Assembly: GCA_037191015.1 (NCBI GenBank)
Contig: JBBCKD010000032.1
Location: forward strand, 124,001-188,000
Length of the DNA: 64,000 nucleotides
Source of the DNA: Ravibacter sp037191015
GTDB lineage: Bacteria; Bacteroidota; Bacteroidia; Cytophagales; Spirosomataceae
Direction: 5' to 3'
Shown here piece after piece: positions 54,581-62,892 of this stretch. How positions within the stretch are numbered: the first letter of the stretch is position 1; each line of letters opens with the position of its first letter. The position numbers and the translations under genes were made by a program. The notes under the pieces are model-generated. The model was not told the origin of the DNA and ran no database searches. It saw nothing but the letters and a program-made list of their open reading frames with translations.

Positions 54581-56473
54581 ATGGTTTTTAAGCCGAATTT
54601 TCCTGCTCTCCCTGTGACTTTCATCTGCCGGCTGGCCGTGCTGATCCCACTTTTGCTGTCCTGTAAAGAGACTGCGCAGGAGCTTTACAAAGAGCCGGGC
54701 GGTCCGATATATGTCAACGGGAGCCCGGGCCGGCAGATCAACCAGGCGCTGCGGTATAGCCGGGACTTCCAGCATGCCGCCCCGGAAGAGGTGATGGAAA
54801 AGATCTGGACTTCCTTCCGGGTTCCGGATGGCAACGGCCTGCTTGCGCTGGGTTCGAGCCTGGACAACAAATTTGCCTGGCTCTACCTTGAAATAATAAA
54901 TACTACTGGTAGCCCCCGGAAGATAACGCTGACTACTTCCCATGTGCGTTGCGACCGGCTGGAGCTGTTTGGTATAAACGGGAAGGACATTGTTGCGCTT
55001 GGCGATGTGAGCAGGGCCACTCCCCTTTCTTCCCGTCCTTACCGCACCCAGGATTTTGCTTTCCCGGTGCATGTACCCTCATCCGATACTACCCGGATAC
55101 TCATGCGTACGACGCGCCTGGTGGGCGCTATGGAGGTCGACTTCCGGGTAGCCGATGAAACGGAATTCCTCGACCACCGGTACCTGAGCCGTAACTGGGA
55201 TATCTTCAACCTGTCGTTTGTCCTTATAATTGCGCTTCTGGCGCTCATAGCGGGCTGGGGCTACGGCAACCGGCTGATGGGCGCTTTCGGCGTATTTTTA
55301 CTGTGTACTTTCCTGGTTTATTCCTATGTGCTGAACTTATGGGACGGGTTTGAGCTGCCGCCGGTTTCAGGGCTTCAAAGCTACAGCCTGGGAGCTTTCT
55401 TTGCCCTTTTGCAAGGTGTGTTCTTTCATCCGTTCGGAAACGGAATACTAAAAAGTTATGCAATCAATATCCCGGTCTACCGGCGGATCACCACATTGCT
55501 TATGGCTATCAACGGGATACTGGCGTTCGGTCTGCTGGTATCGGCTCCCGGGGTGAATGTGGTATTCGGACGGTCGTATACGGTACTTACCCTGATGAAT
55601 ATTACCTGCCTGCTGTTTGTTACCAGCACGGTATACCGGAGAACCGGAGAAAAGTGGCTTCTGATCATCACCATACTGACTTTTGCCCCTACCCTGATCC
55701 GCCTGCCGCTTAGGCTGCTTCATTTTTCTGACCAGTTCTACGCGGCAGTTATGGCTCCCAACATCCCGTTGATCACGGCGCTGCTGGCTTATTTCACGGT
55801 AAAACAGCTGCTCCGGCAGCTCACAAGCAAGGCGGAGCTGGAACGCCGGCTTACGCAGATCAAGATGGAAATGAATGATATGCGGAGAGAGGAAGTGCAA
55901 AAGATAGGACGCAATCTTCATGATCAGCTGGGCAACACCCTCGCTTCCGCCCTGGGTTATGTCAACATGGAAATCCCCGATCTGAAGCAGGTGCAGAAAC
56001 TACTGAAGCAGGCTATCCAGGAAATCAGGTTTATGAGCCATAACCTGGTCAAGGACGACGACCAGCCGCTATCGGGAAAAATCGCGACGGTTATTGACCG
56101 GTTCAATGATTTTTCTGCGATTCACTTTAGTTTCGCCGACTATTCGGACGGCAAAACAGACCGGCTGGATGAAGTGCAGCAGCAAAACATCTACCTCATC
56201 ATACAGGAATTGCTCACCAATGCGGTGCGGCACTCGAAAGCGGACGAAATGGTCATACAGGCTTTCGAATACGAAACTTCGGTACAGTTCACGATCGAAG
56301 AAGATGGTATAGGATTCGATCCCGACCGGGAGACCGACGGGCTGGGAATCAGGAATATGTATAAGCGGGCGGAGCTGGCCGGACTTCAGCTCACTATAGA
56401 GTCATCAGTCGGCAACGGCACCAACGTCATTATTGTAGCTAAATATGAAAACGAAAGTAATCATAGTGGATGA
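54581..56473 (+). CDS. 7TM-type sensor histidine kinase (NarL-family)
   Basis: This 630-residue sensor kinase starts at ATG 54581 (MVFKPNFPALPVTFICRLAV) with a lipobox-like LLLSC. An extracytoplasmic sensor domain of 7TMR-DISM type follows (about 40-195, GLLALGSSLDNKFAWLYLEI). Seven or eight membrane segments span about 205-410 and a coiled linker 410-440. HisKA_3 has the H-box GRNLHDQLGNTLASALGYVN (His446) and the HATPase has LLTNAVRHSK, DGIGFDP and GLGIRNM. It would phosphorylate the LuxR-type regulator encoded next, whose start overlaps its end by 29 bases. The signal is unknown. Confidence 0.9.
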   Translation: MVFKPNFPALPVTFICRLAVLIPLLLSCKETAQELYKEPGGPIYVNGSPGRQINQALRYSRDFQHAAPEEVMEKIWTSFRVPDGNGLLALGSSLDNKFAWLYLEIINTTGSPRKITLTTSHVRCDRLELFGINGKDIVALGDVSRATPLSSRPYRTQDFAFPVHVPSSDTTRILMRTTRLVGAMEVDFRVADETEFLDHRYLSRNWDIFNLSFVLIIALLALIAGWGYGNRLMGAFGVFLLCTFLVYSYVLNLWDGFELPPVSGLQSYSLGAFFALLQGVFFHPFGNGILKSYAINIPVYRRITTLLMAINGILAFGLLVSAPGVNVVFGRSYTVLTLMNITCLLFVTSTVYRRTGEKWLLIITILTFAPTLIRLPLRLLHFSDQFYAAVMAPNIPLITALLAYFTVKQLLRQLTSKAELERRLTQIKMEMNDMRREEVQKIGRNLHDQLGNTLASALGYVNMEIPDLKQVQKLLKQAIQEIRFMSHNLVKDDDQPLSGKIATVIDRFNDFSAIHFSFADYSDGKTDRLDEVQQQNIYLIIQELLTNAVRHSKADEMVIQAFEYETSVQFTIEEDGIGFDPDRETDGLGIRNMYKRAELAGLQLTIESSVGNGTNVIIVAKYENESNHSG

Positions 56474-57065
56474 CCATGCGCTGTTTAACGACGGCCTTGC
56501 CCGCATCCTCTCCGAAAGCCCGGACTTTGACGTGATCAAACAGGTCTACGACAGCAGGCACGCGCTGTTTCATTGCCAGGAGCTCCATCCGGATCTCGTT
56601 CTTGTGGACTACAACATGCCGGGGTTTGACGGCCTGGAGGTGGTGAAGCAGCTACGCGGGCTGGGGGGCGATTTCAAAATTGTGGTAATCAGCATGTATG
56701 CCGACAAAAAAGAAATCCAGCGCTTTATCACTACCGGGGTTGACGGATACCTCACCAAAACCACGCACGCCAGGGAGCTTACCCAGGACCTGATCCAGGT
56801 TATGAAAGGTAAAAGAGTCTTCTCCCCGGAGGTCGTCTCGAAAGTCCCGCTGCGGAAAGATACTTTTCAGCTTCGTTTCCAGCTCACCAAAAGAGAGCTG
56901 GAAATACTCCGCTGGATAAAAGCCGGGGCGACGACCCAGGAAATCGCGGATAGGCTCTCGCTAAGCTATTATACGGTCGAAACCCACCGGAAGAACATCA
57001 ATCAGAAACTCAAAAGTCTCTCGAGACGGGAGTACGAGGATCTGCTCGATGAGCTGCCGGAATAG
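56445..57065 (+). CDS. NarL/LuxR-family response regulator
   Basis: This 206-residue two-component regulator has receiver domain MKTKVIIVDDHALFNDGLAR with the phospho-acceptor aspartate in HPDLVLVDYNMPGFDGLEV, and the lysine in GYLTKTT. The C-terminal LuxR helix-turn-helix is LTKRELEILRWIKAGATTQE and IADRLSLSYYTVETHRKNIN. Its start lies inside the kinase gene, so the pair is translated together. Target genes are unknown; the adjacent loci C and D are candidates. Confidence 0.94.
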   Translation: MKTKVIIVDDHALFNDGLARILSESPDFDVIKQVYDSRHALFHCQELHPDLVLVDYNMPGFDGLEVVKQLRGLGGDFKIVVISMYADKKEIQRFITTGVDGYLTKTTHARELTQDLIQVMKGKRVFSPEVVSKVPLRKDTFQLRFQLTKRELEILRWIKAGATTQEIADRLSLSYYTVETHRKNINQKLKSLSRREYEDLLDELPE

Positions 57066-57068
57066 CCC

Positions 57069-57215
57069 TCAATCCAGCGAATTGATCAATACATAGTATT
57101 TAAAGGCAGCTAAGGCCCGTTCGAACTTACTCAGTTTCACCGGGTCTTTTTTGCTTAACCTGGGAAGCAATGTCTTGTTAAGCTTGTTGAGCATCCTGAA
57201 AAACGACTTTTTCAT
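57069..57215 (-). CDS. conserved small basic protein, 48 residues
   Basis: A minus-strand frame from ATG 57215 to TGA 57069-57071 reads MKKSFFRMLNKLNKTLLPRL, then SKKDPVKLSKFERALAAFKY and YVLINSLD. The order of a basic amphipathic helix, LP, SKKD and a final AFKYYVLINSLD-type end matches a small Bacteroidota protein of about 45-55 residues known only as hypothetical, sometimes mislabelled SsrA-binding. It lies 3 bases beyond the response regulator stop, convergent with it. Function unknown. Confidence 0.7.
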   Translation of the reverse strand: MKKSFFRMLNKLNKTLLPRLSKKDPVKLSKFERALAAFKYYVLINSLD

Positions 57216-57570
57216 GTGTGTAACAGGTTTAAAGGTCTTTATCCAGATCCTTCATTCCTAAAGGATTCTGCGGGAGAAAATTACTGTGGAGTGCGATAGG
57301 ATACCTGAATCCGGCACCGCGCGGACGGCATCGATGCGTTGTCTGTATACTTCCGCCGCTGATGCCCTGTCCTGCGTATGCGCGACAAAACAGCTTCCAA
57401 GACCGGAAACGAAAAAAACACAGGAAACGCAGAGAATTCATGTGATAAAGATAATCCATGTGACAGAATTTCCGGACAAGATGGTTTTTATACAAAAAAA
57501 TTTGACTTTTCTTTAGCAAAACGCTGCCCATCTGGAACCTTAAACAAAAACGGACCTAATCAGAACCTAA
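57216..57570. other. upstream region of sigma factor D
   Basis: These 355 bases separate the small protein gene (minus) from the sigma factor gene (plus). A stretch near 57416-57475 (caggaaacgcagagaattca and atgtgataaagataatccat) looks like a low-complexity dispersed sequence. No gene or clear promoter pair was found. Confidence 0.5.
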
Positions 57571-58128
57571 ATGGAGGAAAAAAGTCTAACGGACGGTTCT
57601 TTAGTGGATTTACTTAAAAGTGGGGACACTTTTGCTTTTGAAACGATATATGATCGTTACTGGCGCCAGTTATTCAGCTTTGTCTATCTGCAGACGGGAT
57701 CCAGGGAGGATGCGGAAAATATTTTACAGGAGCTGATGTTAAGCCTTTGGCAGAATCGCGGACAAAGCGAGATCCGCAACCTCAGGACCTTCCTCTTTAT
57801 CGCTGCCCGGAACCTGACCAACAGGCATTTCAGAGGACAGATCAATCTGCGTAAGTACCGGGAATTCCAGCTTATGAGGGAGGTATTCGACCATATAGAT
57901 ACGGATGAGATCTTTAACGAAAATCAGCTCTCGGACGCCATCGAAAAGGCGCTAAGGCAATTGCCTGAAAAAACGGCGACCATATTCAGGATGCACAAGC
58001 TGGATGACATTTCTGTCAAAAAAATAGCTTCTCAGATGGGGCTCTCCGATAAGGCGGTCCAATATCACATCTACAAATCAATGAAGATGCTGCGACAATA
58101 TCTTCAGGGATTTACTTCTGATAACTAG
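57571..58128 (+). CDS. ECF RNA polymerase sigma factor, FecI-like (locus D)
   Basis: This 185-residue sigma-70 family factor has region 2 as SGDTFAFETIYDRYWRQLFS and REDAENILQELMLSLWQNRG. Region 4 is LRQLPEKTATIFRMHKLDDI and SVKKIASQMGLSDKAVQYHI. FecR follows after 23 bases and SusC/SusD after that. It probably directs expression of locus D. Confidence 0.92.
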   Translation: MEEKSLTDGSLVDLLKSGDTFAFETIYDRYWRQLFSFVYLQTGSREDAENILQELMLSLWQNRGQSEIRNLRTFLFIAARNLTNRHFRGQINLRKYREFQLMREVFDHIDTDEIFNENQLSDAIEKALRQLPEKTATIFRMHKLDDISVKKIASQMGLSDKAVQYHIYKSMKMLRQYLQGFTSDN

Positions 58129-58151
58129 TATTTTGAAGCCATTGTATACAA

Positions 58152-59162
58152 ATGAAACGGCATAAATTTGACGAGATAGTAGAAAAATATTGCGCCGGGG
58201 AAAGCTCTCCGGAAGAGGAAGAAATGCTGGACAGATGGGCTGATATGCATTTCAGGCAATATACCGATCATTCTGTTTTTACACAGGAAGACGAGGCGCA
58301 GAAAATGAAGACGCAGATCTGGAAGAAAATCCGGATTGATAAGGAAGTCCGGGGAAAAAGCAAACCCCTCTGGGGTAGGGGACGGTTCCTGGCGGGCATA
58401 GCCGCTGCCCTTATTACCGTGTCGGCCTTCGCCTGGTTTCTCTTAACTGTGCCCGGTGAAAAATCTTCCAAAATCTCTGTGACGGGAGCTGAAACTAAAA
58501 ATATAACGCAGGTACCCCAGCGCATTACGCTACCCGACGGAAGCACGGTGGTGCTGGAAACGGGAACAAGTCTTGTTACTGATGAGCATTACGGAAAGCA
58601 GGCGCGCACGGTCTATCTTACCGGGGAAGCTTTTTTTGAAGTTCAGCCGAATGTCCAAAAGCCCTTTTTTGTCTATACCGGGGACCTCGTGACAGAAGTG
58701 CTGGGAACGAGTTTCCGTATCAGGCCGGAGGGAGACAAAAAGACCATAGAGGTGTCGGTGATAACGGGCAAAGTGTCGGTATATGCCGGCAGTGAAGGGG
58801 ATGACAAAAAACGAAACGGTGTAATTGCAACGCCCAACCAGAAAGTCATTTATAATACCGAGCTGAAGACGCTCAGGCATGATTTGACGGATGTGCCCCA
58901 GATTATAGTACCGGATGCGCAGGTACCTGATTTTGAGTTCAAGGAAACGCCCTTAATAGACGTATTGAGGCTGATGCAGCAGGTATACAGGATCGAAATT
59001 GTTGTAAGGAACCCGGTACTGAACCATTGTGTATTTACGGGCGACCTGAACGGGCTGGATCTGTACCGGCAACTGGATTTTATCTGCGAAGTATTGGGCG
59101 CCCGTTACGAGATCAGGGGAGCTACGGTGTTTGTTAACGGCGAAAACTGCCATGGCCTTTAA
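58152..59162 (+). CDS. FecR-family anti-sigma factor (locus D)
   Basis: This 336-residue inner-membrane relay has a cytosolic part to about 75, a membrane segment LAGIAAALITVSAFAWFLL and the FecR domain (about 110-205, RITLPDGSTVVLETGTSLVT). The DUF4974/STN-like domain (about 260-336) follows. The domain has Cys in NHCVFTGD and Cys333 in the tail VNGENCHGL, matching the cysteine pair of loci B and C but displaced by three residues at the end. It sits 23 bases after its sigma gene. Confidence 0.93.
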   Translation: MKRHKFDEIVEKYCAGESSPEEEEMLDRWADMHFRQYTDHSVFTQEDEAQKMKTQIWKKIRIDKEVRGKSKPLWGRGRFLAGIAAALITVSAFAWFLLTVPGEKSSKISVTGAETKNITQVPQRITLPDGSTVVLETGTSLVTDEHYGKQARTVYLTGEAFFEVQPNVQKPFFVYTGDLVTEVLGTSFRIRPEGDKKTIEVSVITGKVSVYAGSEGDDKKRNGVIATPNQKVIYNTELKTLRHDLTDVPQIIVPDAQVPDFEFKETPLIDVLRLMQQVYRIEIVVRNPVLNHCVFTGDLNGLDLYRQLDFICEVLGARYEIRGATVFVNGENCHGL

Positions 59163-59240
59163 CCAATGATGTGATCGATCTTTTTTACTAAACCTAAACC
59201 CTTTAAGATGAAAAAGTAACCAGATAGCCCAGCTGCAAAA

Positions 59241-59270
59241 AAACCGGCAATGCGCCTACATTACCGGTTT
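59241..59270 (+). promoter_or_regulatory. hairpin in the leader of the locus D SusC gene
   Basis: Arms 59241-59252 (aaaccggcaatg) and 59259-59270 (cattaccggttt) pair with one mismatch and a six-base loop. It lies 106 bases before the SusC ATG in a 214-base gap. A second short palindrome (ccgga...tccgg, about 59319-59335) is closer to the start. Either may modulate SusC expression or stop sigma-fecR transcripts. Confidence 0.45.
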
Positions 59271-59376
59271 GACGTGTACGCTCAAACGTCAATTTGAGCT
59301 TTCACCCGGATTAGCCGTCCGGATGGATGTGTACACCTTGTTTTCGAGTCTTGTAACCTTCAAACCTTGCTAAATT

Positions 59377-62300
59377 ATGAACAAAAAATTACAGATCCCA
59401 TCGTGGGTTTGGAAAACTATGAAAATCTCATCCCTCCAGCTTGCGCTGTTTGCCCTGTGTTGCGGGATAGCACATGCCCATAAGACGAACGGGCAAAATG
59501 TATTGGAAAGGAATATCTCGATCCAGGCGGAAGGTCTCCGTTTCATAAAAGTGCTTTCCCTGATCGAGGAGCAGGCGAATGTCCGGTTTATTTATAGCCC
59601 CAGTGCGATCGATACCCGGCAAAAAGTGACTATAAAGGTTACTAACAGGAAGCTGGACAATGTGCTGAGGGAGTTCCTGCTGCCGCTTTCAGTCGATTTT
59701 ACCGTCGTCGAGAACAGGATATTGCTGAAGAGAGTTCCTTCTCAGTCTTCCGGGATGAATGCACGGGAACCGGATACTTCAATACTGCCGGAGGATGCGG
59801 ACAGAACGATCAGGGGAAAAGTAACCGACGAAAAAGGAGAGCCGCTGCCCGGTGTAAGCATCCTGGTAAAAGGAACCCAGCGGGGGACCACGACAAATCC
59901 GGAAGGCGCATTTACGATAGCGGTACCTGATGAAAACGCTACCCTGGTGTTTTCATTTGTGGGGTATGTGAGCCAGGAGGTGGAGGCAGGCAATGCGAAC
60001 ACACTGGATATCAGGCTGAGCCCAGATAAAAAAGCCCTCGAAGAGGTAGTAGTAGTGGGTTACGGAACACAAAGCCGGCAGTTGGTGTCGACAGCGACGG
60101 CCACGGTCAGGGCCGACAAGATAGCCAACCTGCCGGTGAGCAATGCTACCCAGGCATTGGTCGGGCAGGTAGCCGGCGTTAATCTCCAGCAGACCAGCGG
60201 GCAGCCGGGAGCAGCACCTGCTATAAGAATACGCGGAAATGGTTCCATAACCAGCGGAAACAGCCCGCTTTACGTCATAGACGGTTTTCCTACCACAGAC
60301 GGGAGCCTGTTTAACTCGATCCCTCCTAACGATATTGAAAGTATAGATATTCTCAAAGATGCGGCCTCTGCCGCCATTTACGGATCGCGGGCCGGGAATG
60401 GTGTAATAGTCATCACTACGAAAAAGGGCAAATCAGGAAAACCCCGCATTACTTTTGACAGCTTCTTCGGCATTGATAAGCTATCCAAAAAAATTGACCT
60501 GCTGAACGGGGACGAGTATGTCGATATGTCGATAGAGTCTTTAACAAACCAGGGCTTGCCCATACCGGCCTATTTTACTGACAAAAGCCTGTGGCATCCG
60601 ACCGACTGGCAGGATGTGATATTCCGGACTGCCCCGGTTCACAGCCAGCAGGTGGGCGTAAGCGGCGGTACGGAGAAGATCACCTACAATGTTTCATTAG
60701 GGAACTTTGACCAGCAGGGGATCCTGAAGAATTCCTATATGAAACGCTATAACCTGAGGGCCGGTCTTGAAGCACAGCTGAACAGATACCTTAAAGCAGG
60801 AGTCAGCACGATGCTGACATTTACCGAAGAACGTCTCCAGGAACCCAGGGGCGTCAATACGGAAGCCGGGGTGGGCGGTGTAATTGCCGTCGCGCTCAGC
60901 TCACCTCCCATTATCCCGGTCTGGCGCGATAACGGCGACTATTTTGTGGTTTTCCAGGATTCAGAAGCGCTCAAGGCGTTCAATGTCGGACTCACAAATC
61001 CATTAAACAAACTGGATGCCAACCGGGATTTCAGGAAAACATACAGGCAGATCTCCAACGGGTTCCTGGAATTGGAGCCGGTGTCTGGCCTGAAGCTGAG
61101 AACCGAGCTCAACCTTTCCCTGACGCCTTCAAAAAGAGACATGTATGTAGAAGGATTCCTGTCTAAGGGAGGAACCAACCTCGGAAATATTTCTACGCCC
61201 GACCTTACCCAGATCACAGCCTCAAGAAGCAACAGCAACAATACAAATCTTTATTGGTCCAATACGGCCAGCTATAGCTTCTCTCTAAATGAAAGCCACA
61301 ATTTCAGCGCTCTTTTAGGGTATGACGTCGCGGTGCAGAGCTATTCGAATACAGAGGTTATTCCCCGTGTCGACGCCGATAATCCGATCGCGTTTAACAA
61401 TACGATTATCAAGAATATAGAAGGAGCGACTTTAAAAACGGGGCGATCTTCTACGGGACGGTATACATTCGACGGTGTCTTCAGCCGCGTCAACTATGAT
61501 TATAAAGGTAAGTATATTGTTTCCGCCTCTTTGAGAAGGGACCGGTCGAGCAGGTTCGGTCCGGGTGAGAGAGCCGGCGTATTTTCTTCTTTCTCCGCGG
61601 CCTGGAATATCATGGAGGAACAGTTTATGCCGGAAGGAGGCATTTTGTCGCAGCTTAAGGCGAGGGGAAGCTATGGCGAAACAGGCAACGACCAGTTGAG
61701 CGGGTATTACCCCTGGGTTTCATCGATGGTCAGAAACAACTACGTTTTCGGAGCTGGAGAGAATGACGTCATGATCATGACCTATTCCCCCGGCGGATTT
61801 ACCAACAGGGAACTGGGATGGGAAAAGAACAGGCAGGTAAATTTTGGAATCGACGCCGGGTTGTTTAACGGTCGCATCGAGCTGGCAGTCGATATCTACA
61901 AAAGAAACAGCAATACGGTATTGTCGACTCCTATCCCGATCATTAACGGGAAAAGCGCTGCCACGATCCGCAACATAGGAAATGTTCAGAATAAAGGGTT
62001 GGAAATAACGCTTTCAACGAAGAATCTGACCGGGGATCTGAAATGGAACACCAATTTCAACATTGCGTTTAACAGAAATAAAATTCTGAGCCTGGGACCC
62101 GGGCAAACACAGTTGCCGGGTGCAACGGCCGGTTCGGTGTGGGGAAATGTGATCCGGAATTACGTGGGCAGACCTATGGGAGATTTGTACATGTTTGTGG
62201 TGGAGGGGACTTTCAATAACGAGAACGATCTGTCGACTTATGCCAAAAACGGAACGCAGGGTATCGGCGACCTCCGTTTTAAAGATGTTAACGGCGATGG

Positions 62301-62844
62301 AAATATTACACCGGATGATATGACGCTGGTGGGTAACTACCAGCCCGATTTTACTTTCGGATTCAACAATACCTTTGCTTTCCGGGGATTTGATTTGCGG
62401 ATTTTGCTGGACGGCTCCTACGGCGGTGAAATTCTGAATGTGCTGGAAAGGCCTTTATCGCTTGGAAGGGAGCGGGAAAATAATATTTCGGCTGCATTAG
62501 GACGCTGGAAGTCAGAAAGCGATCCTGGTAGTGGTACTTTTCATAAGGTCGGGACCCGTAACCTCGGCAGCAATATCGGCCCGAGTACGCGATATCTCTA
62601 TAGCTCGAGCTTCCTGAGAGTCCGCAATCTTTCAGTAGGTTACACACTGCCGCCTTTGTTTAAGGAAACGATACAGAGTTGTCGTATATATATCATGGTT
62701 CAGAATCTCCACACCTTTACCAGATTTACCGGCTATAATCCTGAAGGTAATCATACGGGAGACAATGCAACAGTAAACGGAGCCGACGAAGGGACCTATC
62801 CTTTAGCCAGGAACTTCTCCGTCGGGATTAATCTTTCATTCTAG
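59377..62844 (+). CDS. SusC/RagA-family TonB-dependent outer-membrane transporter with STN domain (locus D)
   Basis: This 1155-residue outer-membrane transporter has a signal (SLQLALFALCCGIAHA, about 15-30). The STN domain follows (about 42-120, RNISIQAEGLRFIKVLSLIE to RILLKR), then the carboxypeptidase-like domain (about 145-220, GEPLPGVSILVKGTQRGTTT). A plug ends AAIYGSRAGNGVIVITTKKG and the barrel ends VGINLSF. In the barrel the segment FNGRIELAVDIYKRNS is typical of SusC. SusD follows directly. The STN domain again implies signalling to FecR. Confidence 0.95.
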   Translation: MNKKLQIPSWVWKTMKISSLQLALFALCCGIAHAHKTNGQNVLERNISIQAEGLRFIKVLSLIEEQANVRFIYSPSAIDTRQKVTIKVTNRKLDNVLREFLLPLSVDFTVVENRILLKRVPSQSSGMNAREPDTSILPEDADRTIRGKVTDEKGEPLPGVSILVKGTQRGTTTNPEGAFTIAVPDENATLVFSFVGYVSQEVEAGNANTLDIRLSPDKKALEEVVVVGYGTQSRQLVSTATATVRADKIANLPVSNATQALVGQVAGVNLQQTSGQPGAAPAIRIRGNGSITSGNSPLYVIDGFPTTDGSLFNSIPPNDIESIDILKDAASAAIYGSRAGNGVIVITTKKGKSGKPRITFDSFFGIDKLSKKIDLLNGDEYVDMSIESLTNQGLPIPAYFTDKSLWHPTDWQDVIFRTAPVHSQQVGVSGGTEKITYNVSLGNFDQQGILKNSYMKRYNLRAGLEAQLNRYLKAGVSTMLTFTEERLQEPRGVNTEAGVGGVIAVALSSPPIIPVWRDNGDYFVVFQDSEALKAFNVGLTNPLNKLDANRDFRKTYRQISNGFLELEPVSGLKLRTELNLSLTPSKRDMYVEGFLSKGGTNLGNISTPDLTQITASRSNSNNTNLYWSNTASYSFSLNESHNFSALLGYDVAVQSYSNTEVIPRVDADNPIAFNNTIIKNIEGATLKTGRSSTGRYTFDGVFSRVNYDYKGKYIVSASLRRDRSSRFGPGERAGVFSSFSAAWNIMEEQFMPEGGILSQLKARGSYGETGNDQLSGYYPWVSSMVRNNYVFGAGENDVMIMTYSPGGFTNRELGWEKNRQVNFGIDAGLFNGRIELAVDIYKRNSNTVLSTPIPIINGKSAATIRNIGNVQNKGLEITLSTKNLTGDLKWNTNFNIAFNRNKILSLGPGQTQLPGATAGSVWGNVIRNYVGRPMGDLYMFVVEGTFNNENDLSTYAKNGTQGIGDLRFKDVNGDGNITPDDMTLVGNYQPDFTFGFNNTFAFRGFDLRILLDGSYGGEILNVLERPLSLGRERENNISAALGRWKSESDPGSGTFHKVGTRNLGSNIGPSTRYLYSSSFLRVRNLSVGYTLPPLFKETIQSCRIYIMVQNLHTFTRFTGYNPEGNHTGDNATVNGADEGTYPLARNFSVGINLSF

Positions 62845-62892
62845 ATTGAAAATATTATGATAGCCGCTCTAAAGCTTATAAATATTTTAAAA

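Noticed and set aside
57229..57531. 100-codon open frame on the minus strand upstream of sigma factor D
   Set aside because: Rich in cysteine and aromatic residues without pattern; it overlaps the leader of the sigma gene and resembles random sequence.
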